Source: Candidatus Melainabacteria bacterium (lineage in GTDB: Bacteria; Cyanobacteriota; Vampirovibrionia; Obscuribacterales; Obscuribacteraceae). Taken from it: a DNA stretch of 40,042 nt. Under the pieces are notes generated by a model. The model searched no databases. It was not told the origin of the DNA and saw only the letters and a list, made by a program, of their open reading frames with translations. The stretch is taken from the NCBI GenBank assembly GCA_020853845.1, contig JADYYD010000135.1:1-40042 (forward strand). The letters run 5' to 3'. Shown piece by piece: positions 1 through 8,079 of this stretch. Within the stretch, counting starts at the first letter, position 1. Every line of letters begins with the position of its first letter. Both the position numbers and the translations under genes were made by a program.

Positions 1-1129
1 CTGCAATCTGCGCGATCGTATCCGCGGCCTTTGCACATTCTTCAACAGTATTGAAACGCCCGGCAGAGATGCGCAGAGAACCTCGCGCTTCCGCATCCGG
101 CAGTCTGAGCGCGCGCAGCACGGATGAAGGCTCGATAATGCCTTTGTGGCAGGCTGATCCGCTGGAAACGCTGATGCCTTTGAGATCGCATTTCATGACC
201 AGCGATTCGCCTTCGGCGCCGGCAATCGCAATGCTGACATGACCGGGCAAACGTTTCTCAATATCAGCCGGACCTGTAATGCGCAGACTTTCTATCGGCG
301 AAAGTTTCTCAAGAAGTACTTTCTGCATGGCACGAAGATTGATGCTGTTTTCACCAACCTCATCAAAAGCCAGTTGCGCCGCTTTGCCGACAGCGACAAT
401 ATTTGGAACGGACTCTGTGCCGGGCATAATGCCCATTTCCTGACCACCGCCAAAGGCTGTAGGCATGACATTTTCGCCCTGACGCAAATACAAAATGCCG
501 ATGCCTTTCGGCGCATAGAATTTATGCCCGGAAAGAGAAAGCGCCGAGATGCGGTTTTTGCTCACGTCAATCGGCAATTTGCCGGGCACCTGGACAGCAT
601 CAGTGTGAAAAAATATTTCGCGTTCGGCGGCTGTCTTGGCGATGCTCTCGATTGGTTGAAGCGAGCCAATCTCGTTGTTTGCCCACATGATCGAGATGAT
701 GGAAGTTTCCTCACCTATCGATTTTTTAAATTGTTCGATATCGATAATTCCGTCTTTATCAACCGGCAAGTAAGTGACGCGCCAGCCCCTCGATTCCAAA
801 TGCTGAGACGGGCCAATAACCGAGGGATGCTCGATTGCCGTGGTTATCAGATGGCGCCCGCCGTCATTGGCTTCGACGAAGCGCGCTCGCCCCAATATGG
901 CGACATTATTGGCATATGTGCCGCAAGGGCTGAAATAAATTTCCTGCGGCGCGCAATTCAAAAGTTTTGCAACGCGCTCACGTGCCTGTTTCACGCCCTC
1001 AGCCGCTTTGGTCCCGTGGGAATGAATGGATGACGGATTGCCGAAGGCGCTTTCGAGAAAGGGCAGCATTTCGTCGATTACTTCCCGTCTTACGGGCGTC
1101 GTTGCGCTGTTGTCCAAGTAGATTGCCAT
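1..1129 (-). CDS. iscS: Cysteine desulfurase, IscS/NifS family (3' end cut by window edge)
   Basis: PLP enzyme that takes sulfur from cysteine as a protein persulfide for Fe-S cluster assembly and tRNA thiolation. The frame is open from the ATG at 1129 to the window edge (376 codons), so only the last dozen or so residues are missing for a family of about 390-400. Seen: N-terminus MAIYLDNSATTP, the PLP-lysine motif SGHKFYAPKG (K203) and the catalytic loop SSGSAC with the sulfur-carrying C327. These positions are very close to K206 and C328 of E. coli IscS. The serine-rich short loop before the cysteine points to group I (IscS/NifS) rather than SufS. It is divergent from the ABC transporter pair, with 113 bp between starts. 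No IscU or IscR is visible because the window ends. Which branch of group I it belongs to is less sure. Confidence 0.93.
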   Translation of the reverse strand, partial: MAIYLDNSATTPVRREVIDEMLPFLESAFGNPSSIHSHGTKAAEGVKQARERVAKLLNCAPQEIYFSPCGTYANNVAILGRARFVEANDGGRHLITTAIEHPSVIGPSQHLESRGWRVTYLPVDKDGIIDIEQFKKSIGEETSIISIMWANNEIGSLQPIESIAKTAAEREIFFHTDAVQVPGKLPIDVSKNRISALSLSGHKFYAPKGIGILYLRQGENVMPTAFGGGQEMGIMPGTESVPNIVAVGKAAQLAFDEVGENSINLRAMQKVLLEKLSPIESLRITGPADIEKRLPGHVSIAIAGAEGESLVMKCDLKGISVSSGSACHKGIIEPSSVLRALRLPDAEARGSLRISAGRFNTVEECAKAADTIAQIA

Positions 1130-1242
1130 GGCTGCTGCCTTACCGCTGAAACATGAGTGGTAAATAGTATCACGCGTTCTATCTTGCAAGACAATGTAGA
1201 ATTCAATGGCGGCAGACCTATCCTCAAATTTGAAAAGGGGCA

Positions 1243-2283
1243 ATGACAAGCGCGGCAGGCAGCAGGACAAATATCACCCTCAGGCTCGCCCTTTTGGCGG
1301 GTGCGCTCCTGGCCGGTTTTATGACTTCCGTATGCATCGGCGATGTGTGCATTGAACCTGTAAAAGCCCTGACAGTGCTGACCGGTGGTTTCGCCGCCGG
1401 CGGTACCAATGCCGGGGTTTCCACACCGGGCCTGTCCGATATTCTCACGCAAATTCGCCTGCCACGCACTTTAATTGCCACCACAGTCGGTGCAGCTCTG
1501 GCTGTCTCCGGATATATTTTGCAAGCGCTTTCCAGAAATCCTCTGGCCGATCCGTATCTAACCGGAGTATCAAGCGGAGCCGGTCTGGCTGTGGCGATCG
1601 CGATTATGATCGGGGTGGATTTCAACTTCATGCCGGCATCGGCTTTTGCCGGTGGATTGCTGGCGGCATTACTGGTTGCGCAAATGGCAAGACGGGCAGG
1701 AGGACTTTCGGTGACGCGCCTGATACTGGCAGGCGTTGCACTCTCAGCCGTCTGCGGTTCGCTCATTACGCTTATCATTACTCAATCGGGCAGCGCCCCT
1801 CAAGCGCAGGGAATCATATTCTGGTTGGCCGGTGGAATCGCAGGACGCGGCTGGAGCGACCTGACCACACTGTCGCTGTACACCGCAGGCGGTATCATTG
1901 CCACGCTTTTTCTAAGCAAACAAATTAGAGTACTTTCTCTGGGCGATGAAACAGCACAAGCTTTAGGCGTTGATGTTTCCAGGCTGCAGTGGCTTTTGCT
2001 GGCGACGGCTGTGCTCATGTGCGGCGCGGCCGTGGCAGCATCGGGATTGGTGGCGTTTGTCGGGCTGATCGCGCCCAATCTCGCCCGCATGCTCTTCGTA
2101 AGAGACGAGAGAGTGGAAATCATCGCCACGGCTCTAATCGGCGCCGTGCTTGTCATGCTCTCCGACCTGGCGGCGCGCACGCTCGGGCAGGGGCAGGAGC
2201 TGCCGCTCGGCACGCTTTTGTCACTGGTGGGAGGTCCGTTTTTCCTCTACCTGATATCAACGACAAAAGGGGAGGAGGTCTAA
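1243..2283 (+). CDS. FecCD/BtuC-family ABC transporter permease
   Basis: Polytopic inner-membrane permease (346 aa, typical for the family) of the type that imports iron-siderophores, haem or vitamin B12. Seen: alternating hydrophobic segments through the whole length; the family signature around RLPRTLIATTVGAALAVSG with SRNPLADPYLTG just after it; the coupling region GLVAFVGLIAPNLARML; and the C-terminal LPLGTLLSLVGGPFF. The ATG at 1243 follows an AAAAGGGG ribosome site. The stop is directly followed by the start of the ATPase gene, so the two are one operon. No substrate-binding protein is adjacent, so the substrate cannot be told from this window: Fe-siderophore and cobalamin are both possible. 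I saw no cobalamin riboswitch or clear Fur box in the short upstream region. Confidence 0.9.
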   Translation: MTSAAGSRTNITLRLALLAGALLAGFMTSVCIGDVCIEPVKALTVLTGGFAAGGTNAGVSTPGLSDILTQIRLPRTLIATTVGAALAVSGYILQALSRNPLADPYLTGVSSGAGLAVAIAIMIGVDFNFMPASAFAGGLLAALLVAQMARRAGGLSVTRLILAGVALSAVCGSLITLIITQSGSAPQAQGIIFWLAGGIAGRGWSDLTTLSLYTAGGIIATLFLSKQIRVLSLGDETAQALGVDVSRLQWLLLATAVLMCGAAVAASGLVAFVGLIAPNLARMLFVRDERVEIIATALIGAVLVMLSDLAARTLGQGQELPLGTLLSLVGGPFFLYLISTTKGEEV

Positions 2284-3087
2284 GTGGTTGGCACCATTGC
2301 CCTTCAGCTTGATGCTCTCTCTGCCGGTTTTGGCTCCAAAGCGGTTGTGGAAGGTGTTTCTCTGGCTGTTCCCAAAGGAACTGTCCTGGGCATTGCCGGC
2401 GCCAACGGAGCCGGAAAGTCCACTCTTTTAAAAACAATCGCGCGCTTGCTGCCGCCGGTCAAAGGAAAAGTGCTAATCGACGGAAGCGACCTGGCCGCCA
2501 TGCCTTTGCCGCATCTGGCCCGAAAGGTCGCCTATGTAGCGCAGGACATTTCGAGTTCTCGAGACCTTACTGTGGAAGACATGGTGGCGCTGGGCCGAAA
2601 CCCGCACCAGAGATGGTGGCAATGGCGCAGTGAAACCCGAGACAAAGCGGCCATAGAGCAAGCCATAAAAGCGACTGATCTTCAGGAATTGCGCCAGAAA
2701 TCAATAGCTGAAGTCTCAGGAGGAGAACGGCAGAGGGCGACCATTGCCATGTCTCTTGCGCAGGAGCCGGAAATTCTTCTTTTGGACGAACCCACAGCTC
2801 ACCTTGATTTCAAGCATCAAAAAAGCTTGCTGCAATTATTGCTGCGGCTGAAGTCGGAAGGCATGACTGTTGTAACTTGCCTGCACGATTTAAATTTCAT
2901 CGCCCAGGTCTGCGATCAAGTATTGTGCGTGAAGAAATCAGGGCGCGCTCCATCAGTGCAGCTTTTCGCCGGTTCACCCGCAGATGTTCTCACGGCGGAA
3001 AACCTGAAGGCCGCATTCGACACAGAGCTGAGAATCATTCGAGATTCTTCAGACCCGCAAATCAGCTCAGTCTTTTTTGGTCTTTAA
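2284..3087 (+). CDS. FecE/BtuD-type ABC transporter ATP-binding protein
   Basis: Cytoplasmic ATPase that drives the preceding permease. 267 aa, normal for the family. Seen: Walker A GANGAGKST, Q-loop region VAYVAQD, signature SGGERQR, Walker B EILLLDEPT and the switch histidine in TCLHDLNF. The start is GTG at 2284, immediately after the permease stop, with GGGGAGGAGG just upstream, so translation is probably coupled. The stop (TAA 3085-3087) overlaps the stop of the convergent orphan gene by four bases, a very tight convergent junction with no room for a separate terminator. Confidence 0.93.
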   Translation: MVGTIALQLDALSAGFGSKAVVEGVSLAVPKGTVLGIAGANGAGKSTLLKTIARLLPPVKGKVLIDGSDLAAMPLPHLARKVAYVAQDISSSRDLTVEDMVALGRNPHQRWWQWRSETRDKAAIEQAIKATDLQELRQKSIAEVSGGERQRATIAMSLAQEPEILLLDEPTAHLDFKHQKSLLQLLLRLKSEGMTVVTCLHDLNFIAQVCDQVLCVKKSGRAPSVQLFAGSPADVLTAENLKAAFDTELRIIRDSSDPQISSVFFGL

Positions 3088-4256
3088 GAGTACTCACGAC
3101 GCCTCATGGCATCTTCGCGATTGCGACGAATTCTTTCTGCCTGACGCTCGCGTCTTGCTTGAGCTTCCTCGCGATTGTACGCCATGCGCATAGACTGATT
3201 GCGCTCGTGATAGTAGTTATCTCCACCATTGTACGAACGATAATTGTTGTTATCGTTGTCGGCATACTTCATTGCGACGATAAATGGTGCCACATCTCTA
3301 AAGATCGGCATCACATTGTCGGCAAAATCCTGCATGCCGGTCCTGGGTCCGTTCCAGTGTGCATAGGACGGTCCCTGGTTCATATATGTAAGACCGTCAC
3401 GCGTGCCGCTGGCGTAGTCGAAGCTCTGGTTCGGATTGTACATTCTCGGGCTGTAGCGATTCCACTGGTTGTTGCCGAGGGCACGATCCATGATCATGCG
3501 CTCCATGTATCCCATGCCCGAATATGATCGATCGTGCCTGCGGTCCCAGTATCCGCCGCCGCCATAGTCATCGGCATGTTTCATTGCCACAATCGCCGGC
3601 AGTACGTCGCGCAAGATACCTCTGAAAGCCTGCATATCGCCATTGCCATAGCGACCGCCCTGGCCGAAGCAATCATTGACATACCAGGGCAGATCTCTGT
3701 TGTAGAGAGAAGGTCCGCTTTCGTAATAGGTCAAACCACGTTGGTCGCCACGCGAGTAACTCGTGTGCTGACCGGGATGACCATACATTCTGTCACCGTA
3801 GTAACGCGAATAATTAGCACGCTCCATTTCTCCGCGATACATATCGTCCAGCGCGCGTCCATCATCTATAAGCGCCTGACGCCTCATATCCGAGGGTCGC
3901 ATCTGAGTTACGTTCGCATCCCATCTATCTGATTGGAAGTCATAGCGTCGAGCGGCCTTATCTTTGCAAAACTGTTCGTAGCCCCAATCGACGCCGCCGT
4001 CGCCGGCCCAGCCACGCTGGCGCTGGCCGCCGTTGCCTTCGATGACGACATTCATCGTGCCATAGTTATTGATTACAGGAAAACCTTGGCTGTCCTGGCG
4101 AAACCTGAAATTTGCAGTTTCATTGGGACCGATGTTATAGGCGTCCGCCTGAATGCCGGAGAAGCCTTCATCGAACTGCTGCACGTCTCTGCGTGTCTGA
4201 TTATCGCCTGAAGCGAAATATAAGTCTGGTCCGTCGGGTTGATTGCCCGTACTCAT
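3084..4256 (-). CDS. Orphan Gly/Tyr/Asn/Arg-rich protein with an internal duplication
   Basis: 390 aa, not recognised. No signal peptide and no clear membrane segment; very rich in Tyr, Gly, Asn, Arg, Asp and Met. Two related units are visible: RGLTYYESGPSLYNRD followed by ILRDVLPAIVAMKHADD, and DGLTYMNQGPSYAHWN followed by IFRDVAPFIVAMKYADN. The second half of each could be an amphipathic or short hydrophobic helix. The C-terminus is a strongly charged Arg/Glu helix (REEAQARRERQAERIRRN). The ATG at 4256 has a GAGGT ribosome site nine bases upstream. Low-complexity composition suggests a surface, matrix or nucleic-acid-binding role, but this is a guess. Confidence 0.75.
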   Translation of the reverse strand: MSTGNQPDGPDLYFASGDNQTRRDVQQFDEGFSGIQADAYNIGPNETANFRFRQDSQGFPVINNYGTMNVVIEGNGGQRQRGWAGDGGVDWGYEQFCKDKAARRYDFQSDRWDANVTQMRPSDMRRQALIDDGRALDDMYRGEMERANYSRYYGDRMYGHPGQHTSYSRGDQRGLTYYESGPSLYNRDLPWYVNDCFGQGGRYGNGDMQAFRGILRDVLPAIVAMKHADDYGGGGYWDRRHDRSYSGMGYMERMIMDRALGNNQWNRYSPRMYNPNQSFDYASGTRDGLTYMNQGPSYAHWNGPRTGMQDFADNVMPIFRDVAPFIVAMKYADNDNNNYRSYNGGDNYYHERNQSMRMAYNREEAQARRERQAERIRRNREDAMRRREYS

Positions 4257-4433
4257 TGATGGTGACCTCGCAAAGGGAACAGGTCCGTTTTTAGTTGTGC
4301 CTGCATATATACATAACTCGCCGAACTTTGGACAGTCAATGGGAAAAATCCCACGGCAAGCGCGAAAAGACCACTCAGGTGGGGTTTTCTAATTAACACA
4401 CCTACATATAAATAGTGCCCGGAAGGGACGTTT

Positions 4434-4937
4434 TTAAACCTTGAAATAGGCACTGAGCCTGGGCAGGAAGACGATTAGCCCGACTGCCAAAGCGGCGAAT
4501 GCTGTGATGAGAACGGCTGCCGCAGCGGTATCTTTCGCTTTGCGCGCAGCGGGATGATACTCGCCACCAGAGGTGAGGTCCACTACATGCTCGATTGCAG
4601 TGTTAAGCAACTCCGCACCGATCACCAATCCCATCGACAAGGTCAGCGCCAGCCAGCTAACTGCGTCCACTTGAAGAAAAATGCCGAGAATGACAACGAC
4701 GCATGAAAGCGCAAAATGTATGCGCAGATTGCGCTGCTCTTTCAAGCCCTGGAGAATGCCGTGAGTCGCGTGATAGAAAGATTCGAGCATACTTGTGGTG
4801 CGGCCCGTTTTGCGCTGCCAACTTTCAGGAACGACAAATGAATTGCCGCTGAGCTGATTAGACTGATTAGACTGAATGGACGCCGTTTTGGTTGGCGTTG
4901 CCGACGTTTTAGTCTTTTGTGCAGTTCCTGCAGTCAC
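4434..4937 (-). CDS. dgkA: Diacylglycerol kinase / undecaprenol kinase (DgkA family)
   Basis: Small integral membrane lipid kinase that phosphorylates diacylglycerol or undecaprenol. 167 aa, against about 120-130 for the core family: the first 50 or so residues are a Thr/Ser/Gln/Asn-rich extension. Seen: family core beginning SFYHATHGILQGLKEQRNLR, the catalytic signature ELLNTAIEHVVDL and KAKDTAAAAVL, and three hydrophobic helices. The start is GTG at 4937 with AGGGGAG upstream; a start near the internal Met (MLESFYHA) would give a normal-length protein. It lies 63 bp downstream of ybeY on the same strand, the same order as in many Firmicutes. A short hairpin (4371-4382) beyond the stop is too weak to call a terminator. 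Confidence 0.9.
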   Translation of the reverse strand: MTAGTAQKTKTSATPTKTASIQSNQSNQLSGNSFVVPESWQRKTGRTTSMLESFYHATHGILQGLKEQRNLRIHFALSCVVVILGIFLQVDAVSWLALTLSMGLVIGAELLNTAIEHVVDLTSGGEYHPAARKAKDTAAAAVLITAFAALAVGLIVFLPRLSAYFKV

Positions 4938-5000
4938 TATGGAGCTCCCCTTTCATTGTGCAAGATAACACGTCTCAAGAGCGGAGAAATTGCTTCGCTT

Positions 5001-5510
5001 TTACTTATTGCGGCTGATTCCCAGGGATTCAAGAACCACGTCCTGTCTTGCAAACATTTCCTTTTCTTCTTTTTTCGTTTCATGATCGAAGCCCAGAACA
5101 TGCAGTGCTCCATGCACGAAGAGAAAACTCAGCTCCCGCTCCAGACTATGTCCATACTCTTCAGCCTGCTCCTGAGCGCGTTCCACAGAAACAATCACAT
5201 CTCCGATTTCCCAGGGTTCTCCTTTGGGCGGCTCCTCGGCATCCATCGGAAATGAGAGGACATCGGTGGCGGAGTCCTTTTGCCGCCACTGTCGATTCAA
5301 TTCACGTATTTCTTCATTGGCGACGAAAACGACGTTGAATACGCCTCTTTGCTCAATTTTCTTGAGCCACTTCTTTTCCAGGTGCGGCGGGGTATCAGCC
5401 TGAAGATTGCGAATTATTGCGCCGGCAAGCATATTGAACCGGTCGCTCCACTCGCGCTTTTTGAGTTTCAGCAGCTTTTGATTGTTGGAAAAATTGACCG
5501 AGACAGGCAC
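5001..5510 (-). CDS. ybeY: Endoribonuclease YbeY (rRNA maturation factor)
   Basis: Zinc-dependent single-strand endoribonuclease involved in 16S rRNA 3'-end maturation and ribosome quality control. 169 aa, normal length. Seen: the metal-binding motif HGALHVLGFDH (H133, H137, H143) and the upstream strand ATDVLSFPMD, both typical of the family. The start is GTG at 5510, preceded by AAAAGGGG seven bases away. First gene of an apparent ybeY-dgkA unit, divergent from rimP across a 222-bp spacer. A TATAAA at about 5519-5524 on this strand is too close to the start to be a convincing -10 box. Confidence 0.93.
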   Translation of the reverse strand: MPVSVNFSNNQKLLKLKKREWSDRFNMLAGAIIRNLQADTPPHLEKKWLKKIEQRGVFNVVFVANEEIRELNRQWRQKDSATDVLSFPMDAEEPPKGEPWEIGDVIVSVERAQEQAEEYGHSLERELSFLFVHGALHVLGFDHETKKEEKEMFARQDVVLESLGISRNK

Positions 5511-5732
5511 TTTTAGCCCCTTTTATACAGCCCGAATTGAATGAAAATGCCCAATATGCTAACATAGCGGCTTGCAAGGGATGCAATAAAGACGTAGGAC
5601 TCATTCATTGAATAACCTACGCCGTTTTTGCTTTTCGGCGGTGTCTTTGGCTCGAGCCCTGAAAATGCTGCGAGTCGTCCAGCACAGCCGTTTTTGTTTT
5701 CCAGCCTGTGGGCGTTCAAGTTTTTTAAGTAG

Positions 5733-6359
5733 ATGATTAGAAGAAATCCCGAAGAGCTGATTTTAGAGGTGACCGGTCTCGCCGAAAAAATCGCCGCCCC
5801 ACTCGGCTTTCAAGTCGTAGATGTGCGCCTCACGCAGCAGGGGCGCCGCAAAAGCCTGGAAGTGACGATTTTCTCACATACAAAGCCGGTGGGATTGTCG
5901 GACTGCGAAACGCTGAGCAGGCAACTGGGCGAGCTCCTGGAGCCGCAAGACAGCCAGACGCCGATTATCGAAGGACCTTATGTCCTGGAAGTGCAAAGCC
6001 CGGGCATCGAGCGAGAATTGAAAACAGCAAGAGAGTTTCTCGTTTTTGCCGGACACAAAGTTTTCATCCGCAGCAAAGATAAAGTCCAGGATCTGGGCAC
6101 TGAGTTCACCGGCACTCTTGAAGCTCTGCATGACGGCAAGCTGCACCTGAAAAATCTCAAGCCCGTGCTGGCCAAAAGCGGTCCACATAAAGGCGCAGGA
6201 CACAACGCCAAGCCGTCCAAGAAAACGGCGGAATTGCAGAAATCCGCATTCCCAGGCTGCGCACAACTGACCCTGGAATTGAAAAGAATTGCTCTGATTC
6301 GACTGCAGCCTGAAGATATGCCGAAAATGCATATCGCAGATGCCGGCGACGCAGAATGA
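5733..6359 (+). CDS. rimP: Ribosome maturation factor RimP, with an inserted basic loop
   Basis: Factor needed for 30S subunit maturation. 208 aa, longer than the usual 150-170. Seen: the N-terminal domain (ILEVTGLAEKIAAPLGFQVV, then GRRKSLEVTIF) and the conserved YVLEVQSPGIERELKTAREF, followed by the SH3-like C-terminal domain. About 30 extra residues, rich in Lys, Gly and His (SGPHKGAGHNAKPSKKTAEL), are inserted in the C-terminal domain. The start is the first ATG after an in-frame stop; no strong ribosome site is visible. First gene of the rimP-nusA-ylxR-infB-rbfA-truB block. Confidence 0.92.
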   Translation: MIRRNPEELILEVTGLAEKIAAPLGFQVVDVRLTQQGRRKSLEVTIFSHTKPVGLSDCETLSRQLGELLEPQDSQTPIIEGPYVLEVQSPGIERELKTAREFLVFAGHKVFIRSKDKVQDLGTEFTGTLEALHDGKLHLKNLKPVLAKSGPHKGAGHNAKPSKKTAELQKSAFPGCAQLTLELKRIALIRLQPEDMPKMHIADAGDAE

Positions 6360-6470
6360 TAGAACGCAGACCCGTTTGCAAAAGACCGCCACAAGCTGTT
6401 TTCAGCAAACACAAAAAAACAAAATAGGAAAATTGAATACTAAAACTGAATAAACTGGAGGAGTCAATCC

Positions 6471-7610
6471 GTGATTAAAATCGGCGATAAGCTCTTGGAA
6501 GCCGCAGAAGAACTGGAAAGAGAGCGCAATATTCCGCAAGCAGAATTCATCTCATATGTGTGCGATGCAATCGTTGCCGCATACAAGAAGAAAGTACCCG
6601 ACCACGATGTGGAAGGCGTGCGGGCGATCTTCGACCATGAGACCGGCGAAATCGGCATCTTTGCTCCTAAAGAAGTCGTAGACAAAGCGGAAAACGAATA
6701 TCACCAGATAAGCCTTGAAGACGCCAAAGACTTGATTCCTGACGTAACGGTCGGTGAAGTTCTGGAAATCGAAGTCACACCCGCAGACTTCTCCGAATTC
6801 GGACGTATTGCCGCTCAAACAGCCAAGCAGCTAATGACTCAGCGCTTGAGAGAAGCGGAAAAAGAACTGATCAAGAAAGAATTCGAAGCCCGCAAAGGCA
6901 CATGCACAACCGGTCAAATCGAGCGTATTGAAGTAATCAGCAACACTCGCAACAACGTCATCGTCAACCTGGGACGCGTGGAAGGCTGCATGCCGACACG
7001 CGAACAGTTGCCTGGCGAAACCTACAGAGTGGGCAATCGCGTTCGCGTGTATGTTCTCGAACTGCGAGAAACGGGCCGCGTTCCGCAGATTATCGTCTCG
7101 CAAGCTCACCCCGAGCTGGTCAGAGAATTGTTTGAACTGTACGTGCCGGAAATCGAAGACGGCACAGTAGAGATCAAATCGATCGCAAGAGAAGCCGGAT
7201 ACAGAACCAAGATCGCCGTTCACTCGGATGATGCCGATGTGGATCCGGTCGGTGCCTGTATCGGTACTCGCGGTGTGCGTATTCAAAACGTCGTTGCTGA
7301 ATTGCGCAACGAAAAAATCGACGTAATACGCTTCTCGGGCGACCCTGTCGACTACATCTCCAACGCATTGAGCCCGGCCAGAATCACCACCGTCGCTCTA
7401 TATGAAGAAATGCCGGAGATGGGCGGCAAGCGAGCCGAAGTGATTGTGCCCGACGATCAGCTCAGTCTGGCAATCGGTCGCGGGGGACAAAACGTCCGCC
7501 TGGCCGCCAAATTGACCGGCTGGAAGATCGACATCAAGTCCGAATCGCAAGCGGGCGGTTCGTTCAAATCTCTCAATCAAACCCTGGAAGATTTGGGCGC
7601 GCAAGCCTGA
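6471..7610 (+). CDS. nusA: Transcription termination/antitermination factor NusA (short form)
   Basis: RNA polymerase-associated factor that modulates pausing, termination and antitermination. 379 aa: this is the short form without the C-terminal acidic repeats of the E. coli protein. Domains in order: N-terminal polymerase-binding domain (about 1-130), S1 domain (about 135-200, NVIVNLGRVEGCMPTREQ), KH1 (GACIGTRGVRIQNVV) and KH2 (LAIGRGGQNVRLAAKLTGW). The start is GTG at 6471 with a strong CTGGAGGAG site. A perfect terminator hairpin begins seven bases past its stop codon, inside what is usually a continuous operon. Confidence 0.96.
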   Translation: MIKIGDKLLEAAEELERERNIPQAEFISYVCDAIVAAYKKKVPDHDVEGVRAIFDHETGEIGIFAPKEVVDKAENEYHQISLEDAKDLIPDVTVGEVLEIEVTPADFSEFGRIAAQTAKQLMTQRLREAEKELIKKEFEARKGTCTTGQIERIEVISNTRNNVIVNLGRVEGCMPTREQLPGETYRVGNRVRVYVLELRETGRVPQIIVSQAHPELVRELFELYVPEIEDGTVEIKSIAREAGYRTKIAVHSDDADVDPVGACIGTRGVRIQNVVAELRNEKIDVIRFSGDPVDYISNALSPARITTVALYEEMPEMGGKRAEVIVPDDQLSLAIGRGGQNVRLAAKLTGWKIDIKSESQAGGSFKSLNQTLEDLGAQA

Positions 7611-7617
7611 GATATTG

Positions 7618-7646
7618 ACGGGTCGGGCAACCGACCCGTTTTTCTT
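7618..7646 (+). terminator. Intrinsic terminator between nusA and ylxR
   Basis: Nine-base perfect stem ACGGGTCGG / CCGACCCGT with a GCAA tetraloop (7618-7639), followed at once by TTTTTCTTT. It starts seven bases after the nusA stop. It would stop or attenuate readthrough from rimP-nusA into ylxR-infB. Confidence 0.85.
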
Positions 7647-7717
7647 TGCACTCACGCGTTATGTTGAAAAGTGCCGGCCGGCGCCTCCGGGCTCCACTGG
7701 TTCATTTTGTTTAACGT

Positions 7718-8071
7718 TTGCCGGGAGAATGCTCTTTGCTTTCTACGCGAATCTGCGTGGCATGCCGTTTGAAGAAAGCGCAGAAAGATTTAATTCGCCT
7801 CACCTGCGATTATCAGAGCGGTGAGGTGCGCCTGAACACAGGCGCCAAAGGACTGTCGGGAAGATCTTGTTATATCTGCCGCCGGAAAACCTGTGTTGAA
7901 CAGGCTTTGAAGGGCACGCGCATCAAGGGAGCTCTGGAAGGACGGAAAGTAAAGGGCAGACCCGCGGGGCGCTCTGTGGCTTTTCCGCTCTCGCAACAAC
8001 TGATACAGCTTGTATACAGAGAGTGCACAGATACGGACAAAACGTGCCAAAATACACAGAGCAAGGAGTAA
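7718..8071 (+). CDS. ylxR: YlxR-family (DUF448) RNA-binding protein
   Basis: Small basic protein usually encoded between nusA and infB; family members bind RNA or nucleoid and have been linked to transcription control. 117 aa here. Seen: the family signature RICVACRLKKAQKDLIRL with its CxxCR motif, and GRSCYICRRKTC, a second cysteine pair; then an unusual basic tail of about 45 residues. The start shown is TTG at 7718; no alternative ATG precedes the CxxC motif, so the N-terminus is only fairly certain. The stop overlaps the ribosome site of infB (AAGGAG 8063-8068), implying coupling. A terminator separates it from nusA. Confidence 0.85.
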   Translation: MPGECSLLSTRICVACRLKKAQKDLIRLTCDYQSGEVRLNTGAKGLSGRSCYICRRKTCVEQALKGTRIKGALEGRKVKGRPAGRSVAFPLSQQLIQLVYRECTDTDKTCQNTQSKE

Positions 8072-8079
8072 AAGACCTG

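Noticed and set aside
239-1033. Long plus-strand open frame of 264 codons
   Set aside because: It is the antisense of the cysteine desulfurase, whose minus-strand frame has all family motifs. No ribosome site and no family resemblance.
1165-1175. 11-base match TAGTATCACGC shared with the HU promoter region (13501-13511, minus strand)
   Set aside because: Positions relative to the genes are similar, but hundreds of 11-base repeats are expected by chance in 40 kb counting both strands.
4371-4382. Short hairpin CCAC-TCAG-GTGG after dgkA
   Set aside because: Only four base pairs; too weak to call a terminator although a short T-run follows.
4253-4453. Minus-strand frame of 66 codons between dgkA and the orphan gene
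   Set aside because: It overlaps both neighbours, has no ribosome site and mixed low-likelihood composition.
5513-5719. Minus-strand frame of 68 codons before ybeY, with a hydrophobic end
   Set aside because: It overlaps the ybeY ribosome site but has no ribosome site of its own and no recognisable domain.
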